64,000 bases of DNA from Mesorhizobium sp. INR15. Its GTDB lineage: Bacteria > Pseudomonadota > Alphaproteobacteria > Rhizobiales > Rhizobiaceae. The stretch is from NCBI RefSeq assembly GCF_015500075.1, contig NZ_CP045496.1, forward strand, positions 1,793,501 to 1,857,500. Reading direction: 5' to 3'. This document shows, one piece after another, positions 16,709-25,218 of this stretch. The notes beneath the pieces are model-generated. The model made no database searches. It had not been told where the DNA came from and saw nothing but the letters and a program-made list of their open reading frames with translations. Made by a program: the position numbers and the translations under genes. The first letter of the stretch is position 1; each line of letters opens with the position of its first letter.

Positions 16709-17584
16709 TCAGGCGCGTTTGGCAAGGAAGCGGTAGAGCATCGATGCTGGCAAAATGCGTTTGAGCATCGCACCGACCTTAGCCGGCACTGTTACCACAT
16801 AGTGGGGGCGCGGGCGCCGCGACAGAAGTGCATGGCGCAAGACAGCATGAACCGCTTCCGGCCCCGGTTTCAGCCATGATTTGCTGCCGCCCGCATGCAT
16901 CCTTTGCAGTTGCGCCTCGTATTCGAGGCGGTGGACGGAATTCTCATGATCGATCTTCTCCAGGAACCAGGGCAGCGCATTGCTGGCTATCTTCGATGTC
17001 ACCGGCCCCGGCTCGATCAGCGACACATGGATGCCGCTGCCCAGAAGTTCCTGATGCAAGCACAGCATCAAGCCCTCCAGCGCGTGTTTCGATGCTGAAT
17101 AGGCGCCGCGAAAACGCACCGGAGTCAGGCCGAGGATTGACGAGCAGTGGATGATACGGCCGTGCCCCTGGCGGCGCATTACCGGCACGACACGACGGGT
17201 CAGGTCATGCCAGCCGAAGAGGTTCGCCTCGAATTGCTGCCTTAGCGCCGCCACCGGCAAGTCCTCGACGGCACCTGGCTGCGCATAAGCGCCGTTGTTG
17301 AACAGGGCGTCGAGCCGGCCATCGGTCCGCTGGAGCACGGATACCATTAGCGTCTCGATGGAGTGAGGTTCGGTGTAGTCGAGGTAGAAGGTCTCGATGC
17401 CATCGGTTTCAAGCGCGGCGATATCCCCAGGCTTTCGCGCCGTGGCGAAGACACGCCAGCCTTCCGTTTTGAGCGCCCGGGCACAATAGGCGCCTATGCC
17501 GGAGGATGCGCCGGTGACAATGACGGTGCGCAACTCTTGCGCTGGAGAATTCGTGGTTTGACCAAGGGTTGCCATTTGCCGCAT
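16709..17584 (-). CDS. Short-chain dehydrogenase/reductase (SDR)
   Basis: NAD(P)-dependent oxidoreductase, 291 residues, classical SDR. The nucleotide motif TGASSGIG is at about 24-31, NNGAYAQ replaces the usual NNAG element, Ser in HCSSILG and the YSASK (Tyr/Lys) catalytic motif are present. The longer C-terminus with GGSKSWLKPGPEAV resembles SDRs acting on lipids or steroids, but the substrate cannot be read. Starts at ATG 17584 or 17575; a GGGAAG lies too close to the first and far from the second. Divergent from the yihY-like gene 49 bases away. Confidence 0.88.
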   Translation of the reverse strand: MRQMATLGQTTNSPAQELRTVIVTGASSGIGAYCARALKTEGWRVFATARKPGDIAALETDGIETFYLDYTEPHSIETLMVSVLQRTDGRLDALFNNGAYAQPGAVEDLPVAALRQQFEANLFGWHDLTRRVVPVMRRQGHGRIIHCSSILGLTPVRFRGAYSASKHALEGLMLCLHQELLGSGIHVSLIEPGPVTSKIASNALPWFLEKIDHENSVHRLEYEAQLQRMHAGGSKSWLKPGPEAVHAVLRHALLSRRPRPHYVVTVPAKVGAMLKRILPASMLYRFLAKRA

Positions 17585-17633
17585 TCACTTCCCATATTCG
17601 CGGCGTCGAGACAATCGAAGGGAGCACGGCTTC

Positions 17634-18485
17634 TTGTTGCGGAACATTGTCGCCCTGCGCCGCGTGCTCTATGACGCGCTAGGCCATTTCAACACCGACG
17701 ACGGCTGGGCGATGGCCAGTCATCTGGCGATCACCGCGCTGATGGCGCTGTTTCCGTTCCTGATCTTCGCCACGACGCTGGCGAGCTTTCTCGGTGCGCA
17801 GGCCTTTGCGCAAACCGCCGTGCATCTCGTCTTCGACACCTGGCCGGAGCAGATCGCCAAGCCGATCGCCCGCGAGGTGCTGAACGTGCTCACCGTCAGG
17901 CGCTCCGATCTGTTGACCTATGGCGTGCTGCTCGCGGCCTATTTTGCATCGAATGGCATCGAGGCGCTGCGCACCTCACTCAACCGTGCCTATCGTGTCA
18001 CCGAGACGCGCGGCATCATCTATCGCCGGGTGCAGAGCCTTTTCTTCGTGTTGATCGCCACGGCCGGCTTCCTGGCGATCAGCGTGCTGCTCGTCTTCGC
18101 GCCTTTGCTGGCGCGGCTGGCCGAGGCGCATTTCGAGTGGATAAAGCCCTATACGGGCACGATCACGCTGTGGCGCTACGTCATCGCCTCGGCCGTTATC
18201 GTCGGCGGGCTGTTTTCGGTGCATTACTGGCTGCCGGCGGGCAAGCGCCGTTTCGTCTCGCTTGTCCCCGGCATCATCTTCACGCTCGCCGCATGGCTGA
18301 TCGGCTCAACCATGTTCGCCACCTATCTCGACCATTTCTCGTCCTATGTGACGACCTATGCCGGTCTGGCGTCGATCATGATCGCGGTGGTCTTCCTCTA
18401 CATCGTCTCGGCGATCTTCATCCTTGGCGGCGAGTTCAATGCCGCGATCAGCCGCTATCTGGAGGCACGGGCAAGAGTCGGGTAA
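17634..18485 (+). CDS. YihY/UPF0761 family inner-membrane protein
   Basis: A 283-residue membrane protein of the family once named ribonuclease BN. About six helices are seen. Family hallmarks include the N-terminal DDGWAMASHLAITALMALFPFLIF, the SNGIEALRTSLNRAYRV segment, and the C-terminal YLDHFSSYVTTYAGLASIMIAVVFLYI. The nuclease name is a historical error; the true role is not known. The start is a TTG at 17634, with GGGAG at 17619-17623. It converges on the EamA gene 13 bases away. Confidence 0.88.
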   Translation: MLRNIVALRRVLYDALGHFNTDDGWAMASHLAITALMALFPFLIFATTLASFLGAQAFAQTAVHLVFDTWPEQIAKPIAREVLNVLTVRRSDLLTYGVLLAAYFASNGIEALRTSLNRAYRVTETRGIIYRRVQSLFFVLIATAGFLAISVLLVFAPLLARLAEAHFEWIKPYTGTITLWRYVIASAVIVGGLFSVHYWLPAGKRRFVSLVPGIIFTLAAWLIGSTMFATYLDHFSSYVTTYAGLASIMIAVVFLYIVSAIFILGGEFNAAISRYLEARARVG

Positions 18486-18498
18486 GCCCAATTCGGGA

Positions 18499-19374
18499 TC
18501 ATGCCTTGGCTGGCCGCGCGGTGGCCAGCGCGACGCCGAATGTGGTGATCGCCATGCCGACGATCTGAAGCCCATTGAGCTGCTCGCCGAACAGAGCCCA
18601 GGCAATAACCGCGGTGACGGCGGGCACCAGATAAAACAGCGAGGCGACCTTCGACATCTCGCCGTCGCGGATCATCACCATCAGCAGGAAGATGGCGCCG
18701 ACCGACAGAACCAGCACCAGCCATGCCATGGCGAAGATCAATTCGCCGTTGATGATGACCGCGTGCGTCTCGAATGCCAGCGATGCCAGCAGCATCACCG
18801 CCGCGCCGCCGACATATTGCCACATGGTCGCCGACACGAGGTCGCCACGGGAAGCGAAGCGCTTTTGCCAGATGGTGCCGGCGGCCATGCCGAGCACCGA
18901 GATGAGCGAGGCGGTGAGCGTCGCGGCGGTAACGCCGCCGCCGATCGCGCCAAGTTTCGGCCACAACACGATGACGACGCCGAGCAGACCGACGGCAAGG
19001 CCTGCCCAATGGCGCGGCAGGATGGCCTCGCCGAGAAACTTGCCGGCGAGCACCGCCGTGATCAGCGGCTGCAGCCCGACGATCAGCGCCGACAGTCCGG
19101 CGGGCATGCCCCGGTGGATGGCCCAGAACACCGCGCCGAGATAGACCCCGTGCATCAGTATACCGGCGACGGTGGCGTGCATTGCCTCTTCGCGCGTGGC
19201 TCGCTTCGAGCCCAGCACGACCGTCAGGACCGCAAACAGTGCTGCCGCCAGGACAAACCGGGCGGCGAGGAACGTAAAGGGCTCCGCCCACGGCATGGCG
19301 TAGCGCGCGCCAATGAAGCCGGTCGCCCACAGGACAACGAAGGTGGCGGGGATGAAGCGTTTGACGCTGTGCAT
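18499..19374 (-). CDS. EamA/DMT family transporter
   Basis: Ten-helix drug/metabolite transporter, 291 residues, made of two EamA repeats: about 5-135 and 150-285. The C-terminal repeat ends SLFYLVPAVTAVIAWALFGEQLNGLQIVGMAITTFGV, typical of exporters in this group. The substrate cannot be told. I chose ATG 19374 (MHSVKRFIPA); a GTG at 19383 would add three residues. It stands between a convergent yihY-like gene and the flavin monooxygenase gene, 119 bases away. Confidence 0.87.
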   Translation of the reverse strand: MHSVKRFIPATFVVLWATGFIGARYAMPWAEPFTFLAARFVLAAALFAVLTVVLGSKRATREEAMHATVAGILMHGVYLGAVFWAIHRGMPAGLSALIVGLQPLITAVLAGKFLGEAILPRHWAGLAVGLLGVVIVLWPKLGAIGGGVTAATLTASLISVLGMAAGTIWQKRFASRGDLVSATMWQYVGGAAVMLLASLAFETHAVIINGELIFAMAWLVLVLSVGAIFLLMVMIRDGEMSKVASLFYLVPAVTAVIAWALFGEQLNGLQIVGMAITTFGVALATARPAKA

Positions 19375-19493
19375 TTCCGGCACCGCCTGTGTTGGATGGA
19401 GACTGACAGAACTGATCGTCTAGAGTGGTTCAGCCAGGCAAGCAAAGTGAAACCATTGATCCATACTTCACCGGAATTGAATGGGGGACCAAC

Positions 19494-21050
19494 TCAGGCA
19501 GACTGACGCAGGTGTTCGGGACCGCCGAACCATCGTGCCACCGCCAGAGCAGTATCCTCAAGGTCAGGAGCGGTCTCGGCTGCCCAGGCGACGACGCCAT
19601 CGGGGCGCAGGAGCACAGCGCTCAGGCCGAGCCGATCGGTGGCGTCGCTCGCGACATAGGCGATTTGACCGCTCCAGCGCGTTGCGAGTGCCTGAACCGG
19701 CGCACGGGCGTCAAAGTCCAGCAAAAGGCCTTTGCCGGCTCTGAGCAGATCGCCGAGCTTCGTGCCGTCAGCCAGTTCGAAGTCGGGAGCGCTGCGGCCC
19801 ACAAGCGGATGGCTGCCACCGAGGTCATAGCGGAGGGAAACGCCCCACACGCGTTCGGCGAAATATGTCGCGCCGTCGCGCGTGTCGATGAGATCGCGGA
19901 TGATGGCCTCGAGCGCACGCGAACTCCGGCTTGGCCGCATGAGTGCGACCTGGGCGCGCGACCAGTCGAGAACCTGTGCGCCGACCGGATGCCGTTCGTT
20001 GAAATAGCTGTCGAGCAGGCCGGCCGGCGCATCGCCACGGATCGTGGCAGCCAGTTTCCAGCCGAGGTTGATGGCGTCGCCAAGCCCGAGGTTCAGCCCC
20101 TGGCCCCCCAAGGGAGAATGGACATGCGCCGCGTCGCCCGCGAGCAGCACCCGACCTTTCCGGTAGGCGGTCGCCTGATAGGCGCGATCCGTCCATGTCG
20201 TGGCAAGCTGGAGGGCTGTCACGGTGACATCGGTGCCGGAGATATGGCGAAGCACCGCTTGTACATGCTCAAGCGTGATCGGCTGGGTCCGGTGAAAAGC
20301 GCCGCCGTCGAAATCCACCATCGCGATCGTGCCGGGCTTTTGGAAGGTATACATGCCGGCCGGCGTGTAGTGGCGGCCCGGGCTGAGCTTTTCCGGATCA
20401 GCCATTTCCACTTCAACGGAATAGCCGGTGAATTCCGGGTGGGTGCCGATGAATTCGAAGCCGGCTGCCTTGCGCACCGTGCTGCGGCCGCCGTCGCAAC
20501 CGACCAGCCAGCGCCCGCGAAAAGTTTCGCCGCCGGCGCGAATGGTCACGTCCTGGTCGGTCTCTTCGAAGTCTTCGACGCCAAGGCCGCGCCGGATCTC
20601 GATACCCATCGCGTCTGCGCGAGCGGCGAGGGCGGTTTCGAGGTGTTCCATCTCGACCGCCATGTTGGTGGCCGCCGGACTTGGCAGACGATATGGCCAC
20701 TTCGCGGTGTCGATGTTGTCTTGGAAGAACTGGATACCGGCGAAATGGCCGCCGGGGCGACGCGCCTGCTGCATCCAATGCGCCGCCGCCGAAGCGCTGC
20801 CAGCGCCATCCTTCTCGCGTTGCGCCGGCGTCATGTCGTCCAACAACCCGCGACGGTAGAAGGCTTCGATGGTGGGCGCTGAGAGGCCGCGCATGCCGAA
20901 TGGAAGCCGTTTGAAGGGAGAGCGCGGGTCCTGCGCCTGCTCCAGCACCAACACGGAGACGCCCGCGAGGCGCAGCTCACAGGCGAGAAACAAGCCGACA
21001 GGGCCGGCTCCGGCAATTACGACATCATGGGAAATCAGGGGATTTTGCAT
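19494..21050 (-). CDS. FAD-dependent aromatic hydroxylase (PheA/MhpA/PgaE-like monooxygenase)
   Basis: Class A flavin monooxygenase, 518 residues. The FAD-binding motif GAGPVGLFLACEL is at 14-26, the DG motif in LVGCDGGRSTVRKAAG around 182-197, and the GD motif in VLLAGDAAHVHSPLGGQG near 300. The last about 110 residues form the thioredoxin-like domain seen in phenol hydroxylase and polyketide oxygenases. It should hydroxylate an aromatic or polyketide compound with NAD(P)H and oxygen; the substrate is unknown. No ring-cleavage or regulator gene is adjacent, so it is an isolated catabolic or detoxifying enzyme. Confidence 0.88.
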   Translation of the reverse strand: MQNPLISHDVVIAGAGPVGLFLACELRLAGVSVLVLEQAQDPRSPFKRLPFGMRGLSAPTIEAFYRRGLLDDMTPAQREKDGAGSASAAAHWMQQARRPGGHFAGIQFFQDNIDTAKWPYRLPSPAATNMAVEMEHLETALAARADAMGIEIRRGLGVEDFEETDQDVTIRAGGETFRGRWLVGCDGGRSTVRKAAGFEFIGTHPEFTGYSVEVEMADPEKLSPGRHYTPAGMYTFQKPGTIAMVDFDGGAFHRTQPITLEHVQAVLRHISGTDVTVTALQLATTWTDRAYQATAYRKGRVLLAGDAAHVHSPLGGQGLNLGLGDAINLGWKLAATIRGDAPAGLLDSYFNERHPVGAQVLDWSRAQVALMRPSRSSRALEAIIRDLIDTRDGATYFAERVWGVSLRYDLGGSHPLVGRSAPDFELADGTKLGDLLRAGKGLLLDFDARAPVQALATRWSGQIAYVASDATDRLGLSAVLLRPDGVVAWAAETAPDLEDTALAVARWFGGPEHLRQSA

Positions 21051-21326
21051 GAATTACTCCTTCGTCGATGTCCGACCGGAGCGGTTCGTCGGTTTGAGAA
21101 CCACACGGACGAACAGAAGGCGCGTCCAACGCGCCCGATGTTCGTCGTGGGGACCTCATGCACGAAGCAGAGACCAGAGCTTTCGTTTCCGAAAGGAGTT
21201 GGGCTTACCAAACCAACCCTGCCTTTTCCGACCCGGGCTGTATAGAGCCGTGCAGATCGATCCGCAACCACGAGGGCCAGGGTTTTGAAGGAGCGGCCGA
21301 GGGGCCGAATTTCGCACCGTCTGGGA
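21051..21326. other. 276-base intergenic region with two short inverted repeats
   Basis: I see no gene here. GGCGCGT/ACGCGCC at 21119-21135 (3-base loop) lies 69 bases upstream of the monooxygenase start and CTTTCG/CGAAAG at 21180-21195 lies further up; either could be an operator or a hairpin in the leader. Near the gluQ end, CGGCC/GGCCG at about 21294-21306 may be a weak terminator for gluQ. Confidence 0.35.
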
Positions 21327-22202
21327 TCAAAGCCCGACGAGCTTCCTGATGCCTTCAGGCGACACGCCAGCCTCCCGCAAGGCGGCCAAGCCGCTGTCGC
21401 CGAGGCTCTTGGACAGTTTCCGCCCGTCAGGGCCGGGGATGAGGCGATGGTGGTGGTAACTCGGCGCACCGAGACCGAGGATGTCCTGAAGCAGCCTCTG
21501 CACGCCGGTTGCCGCATATAGGTCCTGGCCGCGCACGACGTGACTGATGCCTTGCAGTGCGTCATCGGTGACGACGGCGAGATGGTAGCTGGTCGGGATA
21601 TCGCGGCGTGCGACGATGACATCGCCCCAGTCCTGCGGCCTGGCCTCGACGGGCCGCGTCGCGGAGAGCGTTTCGTCCGTGAACTCGGTCCATGACAGGC
21701 CTTTTGCGGCGCGCGCCAACGCCGCTTCGACATCCAGCCGCCAGGCGAAAGCGGCACCTTCGGCGATCCGCCGGCTGCGTTCGCGGGCCGGCAATGCCTT
21801 GTCAGCCGCAGGATAGAGCGGCACGCCGTCGGGATCGTGCGGCCAGTCGCGCCCGCGCTTTTCGCTGTCGGCGATGAAGGCCCGTATCTCGCCACGGCTC
21901 ATGAAGGCGGGATAGACCAGTTCGTCGCGAATCAGCCTGTCGAGCACGGCTTGATATTCGCCAAAATGCCTGGACTGCCTGCGCACCGGCTTCTCCCAGT
22001 CGAAGCCCAGCCATTCGAGGTCGCGGAAAATACCAGCCTCGAATTCCGGCGTGCAGCGCACCGTGTCAATATCCTCGATGCGCAACAAAAGCCGCCCGCC
22101 CATTGCTTTGGCCAGTCTCTGGTTGAGCAGCGCCGAATAGGCGTGGCCGAGATGCAGGTCACCGTTGGGGCTGGGGGCGAAGCGGAATGTCAGGAGTGTC
22201 AT
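21327..22202 (-). CDS. gluQ: Glutamyl-Q tRNA(Asp) synthetase
   Basis: Attaches glutamate to queuosine in the anticodon of tRNA(Asp); 291 residues, which is the length of the catalytic core of glutamyl-tRNA synthetase without an anticodon-binding domain. The ATP motif FAPSPNGDLHLGHAYSAL (HIGH-like) opens the protein and RKLSKSLGDSG (KLSKS-like) lies near the end. The zinc site found in the E. coli enzyme is missing: the corresponding region reads VYPAFMSRGEIRAF and the protein holds only one cysteine. Start ATG 22202 (MTLLTFRFAPSPNG) is favoured by the fold; ATG 22241 would add 13 residues. It is divergent from the glycosylase gene. Confidence 0.9.
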   Translation of the reverse strand: MTLLTFRFAPSPNGDLHLGHAYSALLNQRLAKAMGGRLLLRIEDIDTVRCTPEFEAGIFRDLEWLGFDWEKPVRRQSRHFGEYQAVLDRLIRDELVYPAFMSRGEIRAFIADSEKRGRDWPHDPDGVPLYPAADKALPARERSRRIAEGAAFAWRLDVEAALARAAKGLSWTEFTDETLSATRPVEARPQDWGDVIVARRDIPTSYHLAVVTDDALQGISHVVRGQDLYAATGVQRLLQDILGLGAPSYHHHRLIPGPDGRKLSKSLGDSGLAALREAGVSPEGIRKLVGL

Positions 22203-22276
22203 CGTGTCCGGCGGCAATCGTGTTTTGCGGCGCTTCGCCAATTGCTACCGTGTCGAGGACCAAGGGACAAGAAAGC

Positions 22277-22918
22277 ATGCAACGGATCGCTACACTCGAC
22301 GACATAGCACGAGGGCTTGATGCGCTTTGCCTAATCGACCCGCGCCTTGAAAAGGTGCGCGGCATGGCCGGCGAGGTGCCGCTGCGGCTCTCGGAGCCTG
22401 GCTTTCGCAGCCTCGCCTCGATCATCGTTTCGCAGCAAGTGTCACGCGCCAGCGCCGATGCGATCTTCGGCCGGCTGACGAAGCTCGTCGACCCGCTGAC
22501 ACCGCAAGCGATCCTCGGCGCCGGCGAGGACATGTTTCGCGAGGCCGGCCTGTCGCGGCCAAAGCAGCGCGGCCTGATCGCCATCGCGCAGGCCGTGTCC
22601 GACGGGCTCGATCTCCATCACCTCTGCTCGCTGGATGCCCAGGAGGCGATCACTAGGATGACGGCCGTGCCAGGCATCGGCCCGTGGACGGCGGAGGTCT
22701 ATCTTCTGTTCGCCGCCGGGCATCCCGATATCTTCCCCGCACGGGACGTCGCGCTCCAAAGCGCGGTCGGTCACGCGCTTGGCATTGATCCTCGCCCGCC
22801 GGAGAAAATGCTGATCCAACTCGCCGAATCATGGAGCCCGTGGCGAGGTGTCGCATCACGGCTTTTCTGGTCCTACTACCGCGAAACCAGAGGGCGGGAC
22901 GGCGCACCTCCCGCCTGA
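22277..22918 (+). CDS. DNA-3-methyladenine glycosylase II (AlkA-like)
   Basis: Base-excision repair enzyme removing alkylated bases; 213 residues, a short AlkA lacking the N-terminal extra domain of the E. coli enzyme. The helix-hairpin-helix is VPGIGPWTAEVYLLFAAG (131-148) and the catalytic aspartate is Asp157 in FPARDVALQ. IIVSQQVSRASA is the conserved helix near residue 50. The ATG at 22277 has AAGGGA 9 bases upstream, which decides it over in-frame upstream starts that run into gluQ. There is no iron-sulfur cluster motif. Confidence 0.92.
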   Translation: MQRIATLDDIARGLDALCLIDPRLEKVRGMAGEVPLRLSEPGFRSLASIIVSQQVSRASADAIFGRLTKLVDPLTPQAILGAGEDMFREAGLSRPKQRGLIAIAQAVSDGLDLHHLCSLDAQEAITRMTAVPGIGPWTAEVYLLFAAGHPDIFPARDVALQSAVGHALGIDPRPPEKMLIQLAESWSPWRGVASRLFWSYYRETRGRDGAPPA

Positions 22919-23032
22919 ACTGGCGAAAAAGCACGAAAATCATGCGTTTTGCGCACAACGTGCGCGCGACAATCCGCTTCACATCCCTGTCATGTCGGGC
23001 TTACAGTATCCGCACCGTTCGGTTCTGGAATT

Positions 23033-23039
23033 AAGGAGG
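23033..23039 (+). promoter_or_regulatory. Perfect Shine-Dalgarno AAGGAGG setting the GTG start of the HNH gene
   Basis: AAGGAGG lies 8 bases before GTG 23048. It excludes the in-frame upstream start candidates near 22949. Confidence 0.85.
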
Positions 23040-23047
23040 CCAACGAC

Positions 23048-23605
23048 GTGACGGTTGCCGTATCTCCGGATGGGCTTCCAGCGCTGGTGCTGAATGCGGA
23101 TTATCGTCCGCTCAGCTATTACCCTCTGTCGCTCTGGTCGTGGCAGGACGCCATCAAGGCGGTGTTCCTCGACCGGGTCAACATTGTTGCCGAGTATGAA
23201 CACGCGGTCTCCTCGCCGACCTTCTCGATGCGGCTGCCGAGCGTGGTCAGCCTGAAGGCCTATGTGAAGCCCTCTCGGCATCCTGCCTTCACGCGCTTCA
23301 ATGTCTTCCTGCGCGACCGTTTCCAGTGCCAGTATTGCGGCACGCCGGAGGATCTGACCTTCGACCATGTCATCCCCCGCCATCGCGGTGGCGCGACGAC
23401 GTGGGAGAATGTCGTCGCCGCCTGCTCGCCCTGCAATCTGAGGAAAGGCGGCATGATGCCGGCCCACGCCAAGATGTGGCCGCTGCAGACGCCCTATCAG
23501 CCGACGGTGCACGACCTGCACAACAACGGCCGCATGTTCCCGCCCAACCATCTGCATGAAAGCTGGATGGATTATCTCTACTGGGATGTCGAACTGGAGC
23601 CTTGA
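23048..23605 (+). CDS. HNH endonuclease
   Basis: A 185-residue protein with a C-terminal HNH domain: zinc cysteines Cys94/Cys97 (CQYC) and Cys126/Cys129 (CSPC), the catalytic Asp106-His107 in FDHVIPRHRGG, Asn121 and Asn130. The N-terminal 80 residues (LVLNADYRPLSYYPLSLWSWQDAI) belong to a widespread bacterial housekeeping-like HNH group, not to an intron or homing element. The GTG start at 23048 is fixed by a perfect AAGGAGG (23033-23039). Function is unproven; a DNA repair or restriction-like role is possible. It is next to the glycosylase gene on the same strand, 129 bases apart. Confidence 0.9.
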   Translation: MTVAVSPDGLPALVLNADYRPLSYYPLSLWSWQDAIKAVFLDRVNIVAEYEHAVSSPTFSMRLPSVVSLKAYVKPSRHPAFTRFNVFLRDRFQCQYCGTPEDLTFDHVIPRHRGGATTWENVVAACSPCNLRKGGMMPAHAKMWPLQTPYQPTVHDLHNNGRMFPPNHLHESWMDYLYWDVELEP

Positions 23606-23771
23606 GATCGTTCGAGAATTCGGGAGGCCGGCCATCTGGAGCAATTGTCTGCGCTTCCGATGCTCACGGACCAAATGTCCGCTCCGCTTCGGTTCTCGAC
23701 AATCACTCCATACACTCCATATGAATCGGCCTGCCGAAATTCTTTGAACGATCTCGCGTCGGCTCTAGAGC

Positions 23772-24290
23772 TCAATCGCGGGCGAGGGCGCCGCGGAAGG
23801 CGACGGCGGCGAGGACGAGGCTGGCAATGGCGTTCCAGCCGGCCAGTGACAGGCCGAGGATGCGCAGCGCGGCCTTGTCGCAGGATGGCGGCACGAATTT
23901 GTCGAGCGCGTCGAGCACGCCCTTGCCGCCGGTATCCACGGGGCCTGCGCCCGCCGTGCAATCGGTCGGACCCGCCCACCATGCCCATTCGACGCCCGAG
24001 TGGTAGACGCCGAGACAGAGGCCGTAGAGCATCAGCAGGCCACCGATGGCCAGCAGGCCGCGTGTCAGCCATGCCGGGGCGCGCAGCGCCGAAGCAATCA
24101 CCGCCAGCACCATCAGCGGCACGCCGATATAGTAGGGGGTGCGCTGCTCGAGGCAGAGGTGGCAGGGGATGTAGCCGCCTATATGCTGGAAGGCCAGCGC
24201 CGAGCCGACAGTCGCGGCCATGGCGACGGCGAGAAACAGAGCCGTCATCATCCGCTGGCGGCCGGTGGTTTCGTTCATGGTCGCGGTCAT
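23772..24290 (-). CDS. DsbB-family disulfide bond formation protein
   Basis: Inner-membrane quinone reductase that reoxidises a DsbA-like partner; 172 residues with four to five helices. The first cysteine pair is Cys43-Cys46 (IPCHLCLEQR) and the second pair is Cys111 (GPTDCTAG) and Cys137 (PPSCDKAALR), in the second periplasmic loop as in DsbB. No DsbA is in the window. It starts at ATG 24290 or 24278; neither has a good Shine-Dalgarno. The HNH gene converges on it from the left; YqaA-like lies upstream. Confidence 0.9.
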   Translation of the reverse strand: MTATMNETTGRQRMMTALFLAVAMAATVGSALAFQHIGGYIPCHLCLEQRTPYYIGVPLMVLAVIASALRAPAWLTRGLLAIGGLLMLYGLCLGVYHSGVEWAWWAGPTDCTAGAGPVDTGGKGVLDALDKFVPPSCDKAALRILGLSLAGWNAIASLVLAAVAFRGALARD

Positions 24291-24327
24291 TGAATTCAGT
24301 CCGTTGGTTTGGCGCCCGCCCGGTGCA

Positions 24328-24915
24328 TCAGAGAGCGTATTTGGCCGCTATATAGAGCAAAATCAGGGCAGCAGCGCCGGCGCCGGCAATCAGGCCGAGG
24401 CGCTTTTCGATGAACTCGCGGATCGGCTCGCCGTAGCGGCGCAAAAGCCAGGCCAAAAGCAGGAAGCGGGCGCCGCGCGCCACGATCGCCAGGACGATGA
24501 ACAGCAGCAGATTGACGCCGATGACGCCGGAAAGGATGGTCACAACCTTGATCGGCGGCAGGTGAGCCGCGCCCGAGGTTATCAGCATCAGGATGATGAA
24601 GCCGACGCCCGATGAGGTGCGCAACGCTTCGAACTCGTCATACTTGCCGTAGAATTCGAGAATGGGCCTGGCCACCGCGTCATAGGCATAATGGCCGATG
24701 AACCAGCCGGCGATGCCGCCAAGCACGGAGGCGACGGTGGCGATCAGCGCGTAGCGATAGGCGCGATCCGGCCGCGACAGAGCCATCGGTATATAGAGCA
24801 CGTCGGCCGGCACAAGGAACACTGAGCTCTCGACGAAAGCGATGAAGGCCAGCCACCATTCGGCGGATTTCCGTGCCGCCAGCGACAAGGTCCAGTCGTA
24901 AAGTCCGCGAAGCAT
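24328..24915 (-). CDS. YqaA/DedA-like inner-membrane protein (SNARE-associated/VTT domain)
   Basis: A 195-residue protein with four to five helices and the VTT/DedA-type core: FVESSVFLVPADVLYIPMAL near the start, GGIAGWFIGHYAYDAVARP and the C-terminal RYGEPIREFIEKR. DedA proteins are thought to move lipid carriers such as undecaprenyl phosphate across the membrane; YqaA members are less studied. Same strand as the dsbB-like gene with a 37-base gap, so probably cotranscribed. Confidence 0.85.
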   Translation of the reverse strand: MLRGLYDWTLSLAARKSAEWWLAFIAFVESSVFLVPADVLYIPMALSRPDRAYRYALIATVASVLGGIAGWFIGHYAYDAVARPILEFYGKYDEFEALRTSSGVGFIILMLITSGAAHLPPIKVVTILSGVIGVNLLLFIVLAIVARGARFLLLAWLLRRYGEPIREFIEKRLGLIAGAGAAALILLYIAAKYAL

Positions 24916-25098
24916 TGGCTGGCACCCCTGTCAGATCCGCCGTTTGTCTAGAAAGATTTTCCGCGCCGCACAATGGCCGCGGCTTCACGAAATGGAAAGG
25001 CGAAGAATGGTCGCGGTTTGCCGTTATCTTGGGATTGGCCAGTTGACGAACAGGCCTCCGACCGTATAGTCCGCGCCGATCCAGGCTACCCAGCCTGA

Positions 25099-25183
25099 GC
25101 CCCTATGGCGGAATTGGTAGACGCGCTCGACTCAAAATCGAGTTCCGCAAGGAGTGCTGGTTCGATTCCGGCTAGGGGCACCA
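25099..25183 (+). tRNA. tRNA-Leu (anticodon CAA)
   Basis: The cloverleaf is complete: acceptor arms GCCCCTA (25099-25105) and TAGGGGC (25173-25179), anticodon stem CTCGA/TCGAG enclosing loop CTCAAAA (anticodon CAA, reads UUG), a long class II variable arm, T-arm with GGTTCGATTCC, and an encoded ACCA end (25180-25183). A TTTTT run follows at about 25189. Confidence 0.97.
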
Positions 25184-25218
25184 TTCCATTTTTCGAATTT
25201 CTTCCCGGTCGGCGCGAC

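Noticed and set aside
22949..23047. Longer N-terminus for the HNH protein
   Set aside because: The perfect AAGGAGG at 23033-23039 and the family-like N-terminus favour GTG 23048.
24973..25098. A 41-codon ORF ending exactly before tRNA-Leu
   Set aside because: No Shine-Dalgarno of note, no similarity, and the end beside the tRNA is explained by chance. Left as part of the upstream region of the tRNA.
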